From Bin5 sp965221145 (lineage in GTDB: Bacteria; Chloroflexota; Anaerolineae; Caldilineales; Caldilineaceae), in assembly GCA_965221145.1 (NCBI GenBank), contig OZ244877.1, forward strand, positions 4,712,001-4,776,000: 64,000 nucleotides of DNA, given 5' to 3'. This document shows, piece by piece, positions 44,380-53,252 of this stretch. How positions within the stretch are numbered: position 1 is the stretch's first letter; each line of letters opens with the position of its first letter. The notes beneath the pieces are model-generated. The model was given only the letters and a program-made list of their open reading frames with translations. It had not been told where the DNA came from and did no database searches. A program made the translations under genes and the position numbers.

Positions 44380-46446
44380 ATGAGCGTAACGGACGAAATC
44401 AAAGCTCGGGTCGATGCCGTGGACTTCATTTCCCGTTATGTGCCGCTGCAACGCGCCGGCCGCTCTTTCAAAGCCTGTTGCCCCTTCCATCAGGAGCGCA
44501 CCCCCAGCTTCGTCGTCTTCCCCGAAACCGGCACATGGCGCTGCTTCGGCGCTTGCAGCACAGGCGGCGACATATTCTCCTTCCTCATGCAAAAGGAGAA
44601 TATGGACTTTCGGGAGGCATTGCAGACTCTCGCGCAGGAGACCGGCATTCAGTTGCCGGAACAAACCGACGAACGCAACGCCCAGGACCGGGACCTTCTA
44701 TATGAGTTGAATGACAAAGCGGCGCTCTTCTTCAGCAGCCAACTCCACCGCAACCAGGAGGCGCAGCCGGCGCGCGACTATCTGCAACGACGAGGGATCG
44801 ATGCCCAGATCGCCGCACAGTTCAATCTTGGCTTTGCGCCCGACAGTTGGGACGCCCTGCGGAATCATCTGGAGCAGGCGGGCTACTCGCCGCATTCTCT
44901 GCACCGCGCCGATCTGGTCAAGCACAACGAAGAGCGCGACTCCTTCTACGATTCCTTCCGCAACCGGCTGATCGTTCCCATTCACGATCGCCAGGGCCGG
45001 ATCATCGGCTTTGGCGGGCGTGTGCTGGACGATTCGCCCCCCAAATATCTGAATACGGCTGAAACCCCGCTCTTTCACAAATCACACGTCGTCTATGGGC
45101 TGGACCGGGCCTACAGTGCCATCCGCCAGGCCGACAGCGTCGTGATCGTCGAAGGCTATATGGACGTGATCGCCGCCCATCAGTTCGGCTTTGAAAACGT
45201 CGTCGCCTGCCTGGGCACAGCCCTGACCGAGGAACAGCTGCGTCAGCTCCAGCGTTACACCGACAACTTCATCCTGGCATTGGACGCGGATACGGCCGGT
45301 CAACAGGCTACATTGCGCGGTCTGAACCAGGCGCGACAGGCGCTGAAGCGCAAAGCCAAACCGGTCCTGACACCGACCGGACGCATGCATGTAGAGCACA
45401 GGCTCAGCGCCAACCTGCGCATTACCACCCTGCCGGAGGGCCGCGATCCCGACGACATCATCCGCCAAGACACTGGTACTTGGCAGGCATTGATCAACAA
45501 CGCTACTCCCCTCGTCGATTACTATTTCGGGATTGTCGCCAACCAGTACGATCTGGACAGCGCCCGCGGCAAAGGCGAGGCAGTCGCCGAGTTGACACCC
45601 CTCATCGCCGAACTGGGAGACGATGAGGAGCGCCAGCACTATATCCAGCGGCTGAGCCGGGTTGTCAGGATTGAGGAACGGACGATCGAGCAGCGCGTTA
45701 CGGCCAGCGCCCGCGAGTTGCGGCGCCCATCAGAGGAAGGCCGCCATCGTCGGCGGTTTACACGGCCTCAGAGTGGACAGGCTCCGGCAGGAGCGGAACC
45801 GCAGACACCGCCGGATAGTGCCCCGTGGGAGGAGTCAGTCGACCCGGCCTCTGCGGACGGCCAGGCCAACGGGGCGCCACCGCCACCGACGTCCGATCTG
45901 GCAGCGATTGTGCCGGAAACGAAATTGGAGAGTTTTCTGCTGGCCCTTTTGATCTACGATCCCGACCTGCTGATCTGGCAATGGGGCATGACGCAGGAGT
46001 TGGAAATCGCCCCCCTGAGCAGAAATGACTTTCAGCAGATCGAATACCGGGAGATATTCGGGGCTTTGCGGGGCTTTATCGCCAGCGATGAACTCTGGGA
46101 TATCAACGCCTTCCAGGAGACGCTCAGCCCCGGTTATCACCCTGTCCTGTCACAGTTGATAACACAGATCATGACGATGCCGGAACGGGAACCGGCGGAC
46201 GTGCAAAATGCGCTGCTCAAACTTCTGATCCGTCTGCGGTACACGCGGCTGCGAGAAAATCTGTCGGCCATGCAGTTCTTGTTGCACGATGCGCAGGAAT
46301 GCGCCGACCGTGAAGCGATTCTGGAGTTTTCGGCGAGCATAAACGCCAATCGCCGCGACCGTCACCACCTGGAACGCGTATTGGCACGTAGAAACCATAT
46401 CTCTTACGGCATCATCCGGGCCGAACCAGGCATCGCCATCGCCTGA
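44380..46446 (+). CDS. dnaG: DNA primase DnaG
   Basis: The product is 688 aa. CHC2 zinc motif CPFHQERTPSFVV...WRCFGAC (C-x2-H ... C-x2-C, about 31-53). RNA polymerase domain with FGGRVLDDSPPKYLNTAETP. TOPRIM with VVIVEGYMDVIAAHQFG (catalytic Glu) and FILALDADTAGQQATLR (Asp-x-Asp). A poorly conserved linker (~450-510) is rich in Pro/Gly and is followed by a helical C-terminal domain that should bind DnaB. It synthesises RNA primers. The next gene, rpoD, starts 24 bp after the stop, the classic dnaG-rpoD macromolecular synthesis operon. Confidence 0.97.
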   Translation: MSVTDEIKARVDAVDFISRYVPLQRAGRSFKACCPFHQERTPSFVVFPETGTWRCFGACSTGGDIFSFLMQKENMDFREALQTLAQETGIQLPEQTDERNAQDRDLLYELNDKAALFFSSQLHRNQEAQPARDYLQRRGIDAQIAAQFNLGFAPDSWDALRNHLEQAGYSPHSLHRADLVKHNEERDSFYDSFRNRLIVPIHDRQGRIIGFGGRVLDDSPPKYLNTAETPLFHKSHVVYGLDRAYSAIRQADSVVIVEGYMDVIAAHQFGFENVVACLGTALTEEQLRQLQRYTDNFILALDADTAGQQATLRGLNQARQALKRKAKPVLTPTGRMHVEHRLSANLRITTLPEGRDPDDIIRQDTGTWQALINNATPLVDYYFGIVANQYDLDSARGKGEAVAELTPLIAELGDDEERQHYIQRLSRVVRIEERTIEQRVTASARELRRPSEEGRHRRRFTRPQSGQAPAGAEPQTPPDSAPWEESVDPASADGQANGAPPPPTSDLAAIVPETKLESFLLALLIYDPDLLIWQWGMTQELEIAPLSRNDFQQIEYREIFGALRGFIASDELWDINAFQETLSPGYHPVLSQLITQIMTMPEREPADVQNALLKLLIRLRYTRLRENLSAMQFLLHDAQECADREAILEFSASINANRRDRHHLERVLARRNHISYGIIRAEPGIAIA

Positions 46447-46469
46447 GATTCCCCAATACAGGTAGGAAC

Positions 46470-47765
46470 ATGGCAACCAAACGCAATGCGTCAAACACGA
46501 AGCATGACAGTCCCCCGGCCGGCTCTGCCCGCGCCGAGGGCGAGCTTGATGAATATGTCCAGATCGATGAGTCTGAGGAAGAGACAGAACTTCTCCCGCA
46601 GATAGAAGAGGCGGAAGATGAGAGCACGCCTCTGCCTCGTATCGAGCGCGACCTGAAGCTGGAGGAGGAGATCGAGAAGGAAACGCGCATTCCCGTGGAA
46701 AAAATTATCGAGGATGTGGAGGAGGTCGGCCAGGTTTTGGATCCGATGCGTATGTACCTGCGCGAGATCGGTCGCCATGACCTGCTGACCGCCGAACAGC
46801 AGGCCGCCCTGGCCGAACGGATCCAGATCGGTCTGCAAGCGGAAGAACGCCTCCAGCAGGCGACCGCTGACGACGAAAGGCCCGCTGACGAGCCAACCGC
46901 AGAGTTGTCGCCGCATGAAATCGAGGAACTGAAAGCGAAGATCGCCGATGGCAAACTGGCGCAGGATCTGTTGGCCCAGAGCAATCTGCGCCTGGTCGTC
47001 AGCGTCGCCAAACGGTACATCGGCCGCGGCCTGAACTTCCAGGATCTGATTCAAGAAGGGAATGTCGGCCTGCTGCGCGCAGTGGAGAAGTTCGATCACA
47101 CGCTAGGATTCAAATTCAGCACCTACGCCACCTGGTGGATCCGCCAGGCCATCAGCCGCGCCATCGCCTATCAGGCGCGCACCATTCGCATCCCGGTGCA
47201 TATGGTGGAGACGATCAACCGGCAGATGCGCGCCGAAAGAGAGTTGCAACAGGAGTTGAAGGGCGAGGAGCCGTCCCCGCAGAAGATCGCGCTGGAGATG
47301 GGATATCTGGAGCCGGACGTGGAGGCGGAGGTGCGCCAGGCGCTGGAGGAGGAGCGGCCAATCACCGGCGACCTGAAGGTCATACTCGACCAGGCTGCGG
47401 CCAAGGTGCAGCGCATCCAGCGCCTGAGCCGGGAGCCAATCAGCCTGGACATGCCGGTCGGTACGGAAGAAAATAGCTACCTGGGCGATTTTATCGAGGA
47501 CGAGAGTATCCCTGCGCCGGTGGATTCTGCCAGCCGCCACCTGCTGCAGGAGCAGATGAGCGAAATTCTGGACGACCTGCCCGAACGGGAACGCAAAGTG
47601 CTGAGTATGCGCTTCGGGCTGGAGGACGGCATGAGCCAGACACTGGAGGATGTGGGCAAAGAGTTTAACATCACACGCGAACGCGTGCGCCAAATCGAGG
47701 CCAGAGCCTTGCGCAAACTCCGCCACCCCTTTCACAGCCGTAAATTGCGTGACTATCTGGGCTGA
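46470..47765 (+). CDS. rpoD: RNA polymerase primary sigma factor RpoD/SigA
   Basis: The product is 431 aa. An acidic N-terminal region is short (about 90 aa). Region 1.2 is DPMRMYLREIGRHDLLTAEQ, region 2 includes NLRLVVSVAKRYIGRGLNFQ, DLIQEGNVGLLRAVEKFDHT and STYATWWIRQAISRAIA, region 3 has ETINRQMRAERELQQEL and region 4 has LPERERKVLSMRFGLEDGMS, ITRERVRQIEARALRKLRHP. It directs RNA polymerase to housekeeping promoters (TTGACA/TATAAT, as seen before rpmB and tRNA-Asn). Confidence 0.97.
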   Translation: MATKRNASNTKHDSPPAGSARAEGELDEYVQIDESEEETELLPQIEEAEDESTPLPRIERDLKLEEEIEKETRIPVEKIIEDVEEVGQVLDPMRMYLREIGRHDLLTAEQQAALAERIQIGLQAEERLQQATADDERPADEPTAELSPHEIEELKAKIADGKLAQDLLAQSNLRLVVSVAKRYIGRGLNFQDLIQEGNVGLLRAVEKFDHTLGFKFSTYATWWIRQAISRAIAYQARTIRIPVHMVETINRQMRAERELQQELKGEEPSPQKIALEMGYLEPDVEAEVRQALEEERPITGDLKVILDQAAAKVQRIQRLSREPISLDMPVGTEENSYLGDFIEDESIPAPVDSASRHLLQEQMSEILDDLPERERKVLSMRFGLEDGMSQTLEDVGKEFNITRERVRQIEARALRKLRHPFHSRKLRDYLG

Positions 47766-47802
47766 CAGTTGGCATCAAGACAGTTTCGGGAAGGTCGTAA
47801 TT

Positions 47803-47832
47803 TTGACGGCTGACCAGGTAACTTGGTATAAT
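47803..47832 (+). promoter_or_regulatory. Promoter of tRNA-Asn
   Basis: -35 TTGACG (47803-47808), 18-bp spacer, consensus -10 TATAAT (47827-47832). Transcription would start near 47839, so hairpin H4 is in the precursor leader. Confidence 0.75.
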
Positions 47833-47846
47833 GCTCAACTGTTGTC

Positions 47847-47891
47847 TTGATCGTCGTTGACCCCATCTGCCGGGCGCATAGCGACCATCAA
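47847..47891. repeat. Variable-arm hairpin H4 in the tRNA leader
   Basis: Arms TTGATCGTCG (47847-47856) and CGACCATCAA (47882-47891) pair at 9 of 10 positions. The centre TTGACCCCATCTGCCGGGCG contains CCC-ATCTGCC-GGG, an inner 3-bp stem with the family heptaloop. Confidence 0.78.
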
Positions 47892-47904
47892 ACGTCGAAA
47901 GTAA

Positions 47905-47977
47905 TCCTCGGTAGCTCAATCGGCAGAGCGTCCGGCTGTTAACCGGAATGTTGTTGGTTCGAATCCAACCCGAGGAG
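47905..47977 (+). tRNA. tRNA-Asn (GUU)
   Basis: A full cloverleaf: acceptor TCCTCGG/CCGAGGA, D arm GCTC...GAGC, anticodon stem CCGG with loop CTGTTAA (anticodon GTT), T arm GTTGG TTCGAAT CCAAC, discriminator G. The CCA is not encoded (GCCT follows). Confidence 0.97.
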
Positions 47978-48193
47978 CCTGAATTTCAACCGCCAACTCT
48001 GGCGGCCCCAGCAGGTTTCGCGAAACCCCGACAGGATGCCCCTCGGGGTTTTGTTGTATCTGCCCTGTTTACACGCATTTGCGTCGCTCCATACATGCTT
48101 TCCGGCTCTCCAGTTGATACAATGACTATATCCCGTAGAGTTTCTCTGGTTTTTCTTGCAGCGCGCGCGTTGGCTCGCTAAGGAGACAAAAAT

Positions 48194-48607
48194 ATGAGTT
48201 TGACCAAGCTGTTTGAAACTGCTTTCCCGTATGCCGACGACATCCTGGCTTTGCCCGTGGAAGACATCGATCAAGCTTCAATCTGGTACCGTGACGCGTT
48301 TGGACTCAATGAGGTCGAGCGGCGCGCTGACCCGGCGCCGACGGTTATCCTGGAGCGCGACGGCGTTCGAATCGGGTTCGCGGTTAACGGCGGTGATCCC
48401 GGCAACGACGGCGCTGCCATTCTGGTGACCGATATCCACAGAGCGCGACAGGAGTTGGAGGCCAACGGGACCGAAATCGGGAATTGGCGCGTGGATGAGA
48501 ACGATGGTCAGAAGTTCCAGGTCTTTTTCGTCATCGCCCCGGATGGTCTCTGCTACTACTTCCACCAGCCCATAGAGGCGATGGAGACCCGAGCGACGAG
48601 CAGATGA
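48194..48607 (+). CDS. VOC-family (glyoxalase/bleomycin resistance) protein
   Basis: The product is 137 aa. Two beta-alpha-beta-beta modules are present: ILALPVEDIDQASIWYRDAF (about 17-36) with DGVRIGFAVNGGD, and GAAILVTDIHRARQELEANG (about 73-92) with FVIAPDGLCYYFHQP. The probable metal ligands (usual His/Glu positions) are not all conserved. The substrate is unknown; the family covers isomerases, dioxygenases and resistance proteins. GGAGAC precedes the ATG. Confidence 0.88.
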   Translation: MSLTKLFETAFPYADDILALPVEDIDQASIWYRDAFGLNEVERRADPAPTVILERDGVRIGFAVNGGDPGNDGAAILVTDIHRARQELEANGTEIGNWRVDENDGQKFQVFFVIAPDGLCYYFHQPIEAMETRATSR

Positions 48608-48629
48608 GACAGAAGAAATCCGTTGTAGA

Positions 48630-50162
48630 TCAGGAGTGATGTACAGCCGCATCACCATAGATGGATCGCATAGCCTGCTCCATCGCGGCGACTTCCTCGT
48701 CAGTCAGAAAGTCGAAGTGGCTGGCGCGTTTGCGTTTGGAGAGAAGGCCATTGTTTTGAAGACAGAAACGAATGAAGAGATCGATCTGGCGGTCGGGCAT
48801 ATCGACGATTCCCTGGAGCGAACTCTTGACCGCATCGTAGTTTTCCAGGAATGCCAGTTCCTCAGCCAATTCTATGTCGATTGCCCGTTCTATAAAACGA
48901 AAGAGCGCCTCGACTTGGGGCGTCATGTCGATGTAACGGTACCAGATAGCCGTGTCGTTTCGAACGATCATGCGGTCATCTTCATCGAGAGTATAGTCCA
49001 CTAAAGGCATCAGCCGACGAGAAAACGCCTCCAGGGAAGCGTCATAGTCGGCGGAGTTGTCCAACATGGCGGCTGAGACAGGAACGATGATCTCTGGGGG
49101 CGTAAACTCGCGTCGAGCCAGAATATTGTGGATCAGGAAGCGATGGATGCGGCCATTGCCGTCCTCGAACGGGTGTAGAAAGACGAAGCCATAGGCGATT
49201 GCCGCGGCGTGTACTGCCGCGGACACGTTACCACTCTTCAAGCGCAGATGGGCGGCTTCCAATCCTTCAATCAGGTCGGCCAAATCTCCAGGCCTCGGGC
49301 AGGCGAAATGTATCCGTTGCCTTTGCAAACCAATCGCTTCCCCAACATAGTTTTGTGATTTCCTGTAATCGAATTCCCGGAAACGATGGTCGACAATTTC
49401 GTTCTGAAGTTCGATGAGCTTCTGCTTTCTGAAGAACTCTTCTTGCCCCGCCTGTTCGAGTACAGACATGAAGCGTTCAGATCGGGCAGCAGAAGGGGTG
49501 ATCCGTTCAATAGCAAACGATGATCTGGTTTCTTTCGTATACAGGTATTTAACCGCACGCTCCACCAGTGCAGGCACATACCCAGAAATGACCTGCCTGC
49601 ATCGTGAAGGCAAGTCGGACGATTCGAATTCTTGAAGAATTGTTGTGCGCCGGACCGTGGGGCAGAAGCGGCTATCCCCCAGCAGATTGTCGTAGACGCG
49701 CTGACGGCGAATCCGGTGGGCAGGGTTAATCGTATAGTACTCGTCCGATTCGAGCAGATCGATATAGTTTCCTTGCTTCAGGTCATCCAGGGGAAGCAAT
49801 TTTCCGGTCAGGAATTCGTAGAAAAACCATAACCGCCTGGCATACTTGCCGGTCGGTTTAGAAATAATGTATTCCACCAGGTCCTGCTCCACCCCCTCCT
49901 GGAACAGGCTGGCGAGGATCGCGAGGTTCGTTCCGTCATACTTGAGCGCGAATTCAAGATGGTCGCCCAGCCTGTCCCCAGGCCAGTAAAGGGGTGGATA
50001 CACCTCCCTGGTGATGCCCACCTGGGAGTCGACCTGATGAATCCCGCTGGTCGTCACCCGCGAGGTGTGCCAATTGGGGATAACTTCGAGGCCGTACCGT
50101 TCGATCAACGCCGCATACCCGGCAGGCCTGATTGTCGCTCTCTCCTGCTCGGTTTCAGGCAC
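48630..50162 (-). CDS. Fic domain protein (AMPylator-type)
   Basis: 510 aa from a GTG at 50162, which has GGAGG six bases upstream; the frame stays open to 50567 but without a start signal and through an operator region. The Fic motif HPFEDGNGRIHRFL (about 352-365) matches HPFx(D/E)GNGRxxR, so the enzyme should transfer a nucleotide (often AMP). Upstream, SSFAIERITPSAARSER resembles the inhibitory (S/T)xxxE(G/N) helix (SFAIER, about 213), which would auto-inhibit the enzyme. The C-terminal helical region ends in DFLTDEEVAAMEQAMRSIYG. It stands alone and is convergent with the VOC gene. Four operator-like repeats upstream suggest autoregulation. Confidence 0.92.
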   Translation of the reverse strand: MPETEQERATIRPAGYAALIERYGLEVIPNWHTSRVTTSGIHQVDSQVGITREVYPPLYWPGDRLGDHLEFALKYDGTNLAILASLFQEGVEQDLVEYIISKPTGKYARRLWFFYEFLTGKLLPLDDLKQGNYIDLLESDEYYTINPAHRIRRQRVYDNLLGDSRFCPTVRRTTILQEFESSDLPSRCRQVISGYVPALVERAVKYLYTKETRSSFAIERITPSAARSERFMSVLEQAGQEEFFRKQKLIELQNEIVDHRFREFDYRKSQNYVGEAIGLQRQRIHFACPRPGDLADLIEGLEAAHLRLKSGNVSAAVHAAAIAYGFVFLHPFEDGNGRIHRFLIHNILARREFTPPEIIVPVSAAMLDNSADYDASLEAFSRRLMPLVDYTLDEDDRMIVRNDTAIWYRYIDMTPQVEALFRFIERAIDIELAEELAFLENYDAVKSSLQGIVDMPDRQIDLFIRFCLQNNGLLSKRKRASHFDFLTDEEVAAMEQAMRSIYGDAAVHHS

Positions 50163-50171
50163 GGGATTCCT

Positions 50172-50287
50172 CCAGCAAAATAGTTGCGAGACGTAATTTA
50201 CTATTACTGAGCGGGTTCTGTCAAGCAAAACAGTTACATAACCAATAAAATGTTTACATCCCGCCACTCTACAAGCAAACCAGTTAC
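50172..50287 (-). promoter_or_regulatory. fic promoter with four phased operator-like repeats
   Basis: On the minus strand, four 16-mers related to GTAACTRTTTTGCTKG occur: 50287-50272 GTAACTGGTTTGCTTG, 50257-50242 GTAAACATTTTATTGG, 50237-50222 GTAACTGTTTTGCTTG and 50187-50172 GCAACTATTTTGCTGG. Starts are 30, 20 and 50 bp apart. A TTGACA -35 (50224-50219) overlaps the third copy; TAAATT lies 18 bp downstream; the fourth copy overlaps the transcript start and the ribosome site. This is a typical repressor layout. Confidence 0.72.
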
Positions 50288-50444
50288 AAATCCCACATCC
50301 CGGGCCGAGGGTCCAGGCGTCACCCGTCTCACGGTCAGTCCCGGCGCGCCTGCGCGCATGATTGCCACGGGAACAGCGAGCAGCGCCGCGGCAACGTCCG
50401 GGGCTTACTGATGGCGTATGTCTTTGCCACTTGGAAAATGAAGC

Positions 50445-50487
50445 GGACGGCGCAACCATGCGCGGCAGATGCGAGATTGCGCCGTCC
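50445..50487. repeat. Variable-arm hairpin H5
   Basis: Perfect 11-bp arms GGACGGCGCAA (50445-50455) and TTGCGCCGTCC (50477-50487). On the minus strand the loop is TCTCGCATCTGCCGCGCATG plus G, with CGC-ATCTGCC-GCG as inner stem and heptaloop. Confidence 0.85.
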
Positions 50488-50547
50488 TGGGGAGCAGATG
50501 GGGTGCGGGTCCGTCCGCCAGTGTGCTGCGAATACGCGCCGCCAGCC

Positions 50548-50712
50548 TCAACCGGTGATCGGCGCAACCGTTCCGGCCATCACCATGAATCCCAACACGG
50601 CCAGCACAGTCATCATAAAGATTATCGTATTGCTCCGCCGCGTCGCCGCGCGTTCAGCAACCAATTCAGACTCCAACTCGATGCGTGTCATCCGCTTAAT
50701 ATCCCTGGCCAT
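50548..50712 (-). CDS. Small single-span membrane protein
   Basis: 54 aa from the ATG at 50712, with GGAGGAGGACTC in front. A charged helix (MARDIKRMTRIELESELVAE) is followed by one membrane span (IIFMMTVLAVLGFMVMAGTV). I do not recognise a family; the strong ribosome site and the hydrophobic segment argue that it is real. Confidence 0.6.
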   Translation of the reverse strand: MARDIKRMTRIELESELVAERAATRRSNTIIFMMTVLAVLGFMVMAGTVAPITG

Positions 50713-50754
50713 GAGTCCTCCTCCCGGATCCCTGCCCGCTTGCCTGGATTTCAT

Positions 50755-51070
50755 TGTATGAGCCTAAAATAGCACGCTTGTTCTAATTTGTCAAGACCCA
50801 ACATCAATTTAGTCAGGAATTGGATGTCAGGGTGGCGTTGACGAATGCAGCGCGAATGGCCACAATATGAATGGTCGTAGCGTAAGCCTCACTACAGCCT
50901 AGGGCTTCCCGTTGTGGCATAGTCCCAGTGTACGTGTGTGACTTGCTGATGGTCGATGTGCGGGCGCATACAGAGTGTGCTGCTGCGCGACGGATTCGTG
51001 GCTATTGGTGGACTGACCACCGGCCGCTGACCATTAGCCACTGGTGTTCTTAACTCCAAGGGGGTATCCC
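50755..51070. other. Spacer without recognisable gene
   Basis: 316 bp of moderate GC. It contains GTGGACTGACCACCGGCCGC then TGACCATTAGCCACTGG, short complementary GGTC/GACC and CCACTG blocks also seen before dnaG and rpmB. No promoter stands out. It leads to a weak site before the DUF3179 gene. Confidence 0.5.
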
Positions 51071-52342
51071 ATGCCGAGGAAACGATGGATTCAGCTTGCG
51101 GGCCTGCTCATGATCGCGACGATCATCCTGTTGGCCTGCGTTCCGATACAACCGGAAGAAGCGCCCGCGCCGGAAATATCCGACAGTGGCCCCGCAATGA
51201 CCACCAGCGCAGAGAGTAACGCCGAAACCGCTCAGGCGTCCAGCAGTGCCAACGCGGGCGTGCCGCAACTGAACGCAAACCTGATCGAGGATGACGTTCC
51301 GCCTCCGTTCCGCACGCGCGGCTTCTCCACCGACTTCTCGCGGCGCACTGTGAGTTGGGGAGAGATTCTCTCCGGCGGCCCGCCCAAAGACGGCATTCCC
51401 GCGGTCGACGCTCCGCAGTTCGAGTCGATAACGGCCGGGGACGAATGGCTGGAAGGCCAGGACCCGGTGATCCTGTTCAGCCACGGTGATGTGACCCGCG
51501 CCTACCCGCTAAGCATTCTCATCTGGCACGAGATCGTCAACGACGTAGTAGACGGCCAACCCGTGACCATCACCTTCTGCCCCCTGTGCAATGCCAGCAT
51601 CGCCTTCAACCGTAACTTTGACGGCCAGGTCCTCGATTTCGGCACCACCGGACGGCTGCGCAACAGCGATCTGATCATGTACGATCGCCAGACGGAGACA
51701 TGGTGGCAGCAGTTCACCGGCGAAGGGATCATCGGCCAGTATGCGGGCGAGCAGTTGAACTTCCTCTCCAGCCAGGTGCTCTCCTGGGAGGACTTCAAAG
51801 CCAGCCATCCGGACGGTGACGTGCTGGCGCGGCCGAACATGCCCCGCAACTACGGATACAACCCGTATGTGGGCTACGACAGCACATCCCACCCCTTCCT
51901 CTTCCTGGACACACCCGACCCGCGTCTGGATCCGGTCGAACGGGTTCTCGGACTGACCACGCAGACCGAGGCCATCGCCTATCCATTCGCGCTGCTAGAG
52001 GAGGCCGGCGTTGTCCACGACTCGTTCGGTGGGACTGAACTTGCGATCTTCCACAAAGCCGGGCTGGCCAGCGCGCTCGACGCCTCTGTCATCAGCAAGG
52101 GCAAAGACATCGGCGCCGTGGCCGTCTACGATCGCCAGCTTGGGGATCAACGCCTGACCTTCTCCGCCAACGAGGATGGCACGTTCAGCGACGCCGAAAC
52201 AGGCAGCACCTGGGACATTCTGGGCGAAGCCATCGACGGCCCCCTGGCCGGTGAGCAGTTGACCGCGGTACTCCATTTCGATCACTTCTGGTTTGCCTGG
52301 GCGGCCTTCTTCCCCGCAACAGAGCTTTACATCGGGGAGTAA
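51071..52342 (+). CDS. DUF3179 domain lipoprotein
   Basis: 423 aa from the ATG at 51071. The N-terminus is a lipoprotein signal peptide (RWIQLAGLLMIATIILLAC, lipobox LLAC, Cys about 26), so the protein is tethered outside the membrane. A disordered linker follows. The DUF3179 domain begins near 95: AVDAPQFESI, DPVILFSHGDVTRAYPLSIL, WHEIVNDVVDGQPVTITFCP LCNASIAFNR, DFGTTGRLRNSDLIMYDRQT and WWQQFTGEGIIG. The CPLC pair is conserved. The family is of unknown function, sometimes beside copper or redox genes. Confidence 0.92.
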   Translation: MPRKRWIQLAGLLMIATIILLACVPIQPEEAPAPEISDSGPAMTTSAESNAETAQASSSANAGVPQLNANLIEDDVPPPFRTRGFSTDFSRRTVSWGEILSGGPPKDGIPAVDAPQFESITAGDEWLEGQDPVILFSHGDVTRAYPLSILIWHEIVNDVVDGQPVTITFCPLCNASIAFNRNFDGQVLDFGTTGRLRNSDLIMYDRQTETWWQQFTGEGIIGQYAGEQLNFLSSQVLSWEDFKASHPDGDVLARPNMPRNYGYNPYVGYDSTSHPFLFLDTPDPRLDPVERVLGLTTQTEAIAYPFALLEEAGVVHDSFGGTELAIFHKAGLASALDASVISKGKDIGAVAVYDRQLGDQRLTFSANEDGTFSDAETGSTWDILGEAIDGPLAGEQLTAVLHFDHFWFAWAAFFPATELYIGE

Positions 52343-52349
52343 GAAGCAA

Positions 52350-52379
52350 GGAGAGAGAATTGAGATATGTTCTCTCTCC
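52350..52379. terminator. Hairpin between convergent genes (possible terminator)
   Basis: Perfect 10-bp arms GGAGAGAGAA and TTCTCTCTCC with a 10-base loop, followed by CT-rich sequence. It sits between the DUF3179 gene and a convergent gene and may terminate both. There is no T-run on the + strand. Confidence 0.5.
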
Positions 52380-52400
52380 TCTTCACTCTCTCCTCGCCGT

Positions 52401-53252
52401 TCACGGCTGCCAGCAGCTTCCGGTCAAGGGTAGCTCCTGGAAACTCAGGGCCGTGACCCCGGTCTGATCGAGCTTCACCCGATAGCGACGCCAGGGCAGA
52501 TAAAAGTAGGTATACCCCCGCAGGCAGACCTGTGCCTGTGGCTTGTCGATGCCGCCGAAAATATCGGGAACTTCCAGAGGAACGTAGCGGATATCCTCCA
52601 GCGCCAGGCGCTGGACCCACAGGCCGGTTACGCCGTAGGTGGTTTCGGCGGCGCGGCGGGCATTCACCGCAAGCCGCAACTCGTCACCGGTCACCGCGGC
52701 GGCGGGCGGACTGAAGTAGCGAGGCATCAGCCCCCAAGGCAACAGGAAAAACGCCACGACAAACAGCAGACGAAAGCGCAAGCCCTTCTCACCCAACTCG
52801 AGGGACTCGCTCAGAAGACGCCAGACAATCGTGCCGCCGAGCCACAACAGCCACAGCAGCAGCAGGTTCAGGACAAAATCGACGATATAGATCTTCACTG
52901 CGCCGCTGGGAGAAAGCGTGGCGAAGGGGAGAGGATAACCGAGGTGCCCAGGGCAGAGATCGACGCATCCGGCGCTGTGAGGGGGCACGACGAACAGATA
53001 AAACGCAGCCACATTCAGCAGCATACTGATCAGGAGCGTACCGGCAAAGACGGCATACCAACGCCCCGTCTTCTGTGACCACCAGATTAACGACAACGCG
53101 CCCAGAACAACGCCGGCGCCGCCCAGGATCAGATGCGTGACACCGGTGAAATGAATCCAATCATCTGGCCATGCCGTCATTCCCGTCTGCTCAAGAGCCG
53201 CTGCCACCTTCGCGCTCGAAAATCCAAGCGCCAGAGCATTGAACACAATCAC
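52401..53252 (-). CDS. Multi-span membrane protein of unknown function
   Basis: About 283 aa from a GTG at 53252 that overlaps the upstream TGA (GTGA); TTG at 53288 is the open-frame limit. At least four hydrophobic spans: LILGGAGVVLGALSLIW, WYAVFAGTLLISMLLNVAAF, VDFVLNLLLLWLLWL and LLFVVAFFLLPWGL. The C-terminal ~90 residues are soluble (beta-rich; YRVKLDQTGVTALSF) and probably outside the membrane. I recognise no family. It is coupled to the large propeller-like protein gene and likely works with it. Confidence 0.75.
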   Translation of the reverse strand: MIVFNALALGFSSAKVAAALEQTGMTAWPDDWIHFTGVTHLILGGAGVVLGALSLIWWSQKTGRWYAVFAGTLLISMLLNVAAFYLFVVPPHSAGCVDLCPGHLGYPLPFATLSPSGAVKIYIVDFVLNLLLLWLLWLGGTIVWRLLSESLELGEKGLRFRLLFVVAFFLLPWGLMPRYFSPPAAAVTGDELRLAVNARRAAETTYGVTGLWVQRLALEDIRYVPLEVPDIFGGIDKPQAQVCLRGYTYFYLPWRRYRVKLDQTGVTALSFQELPLTGSCWQP

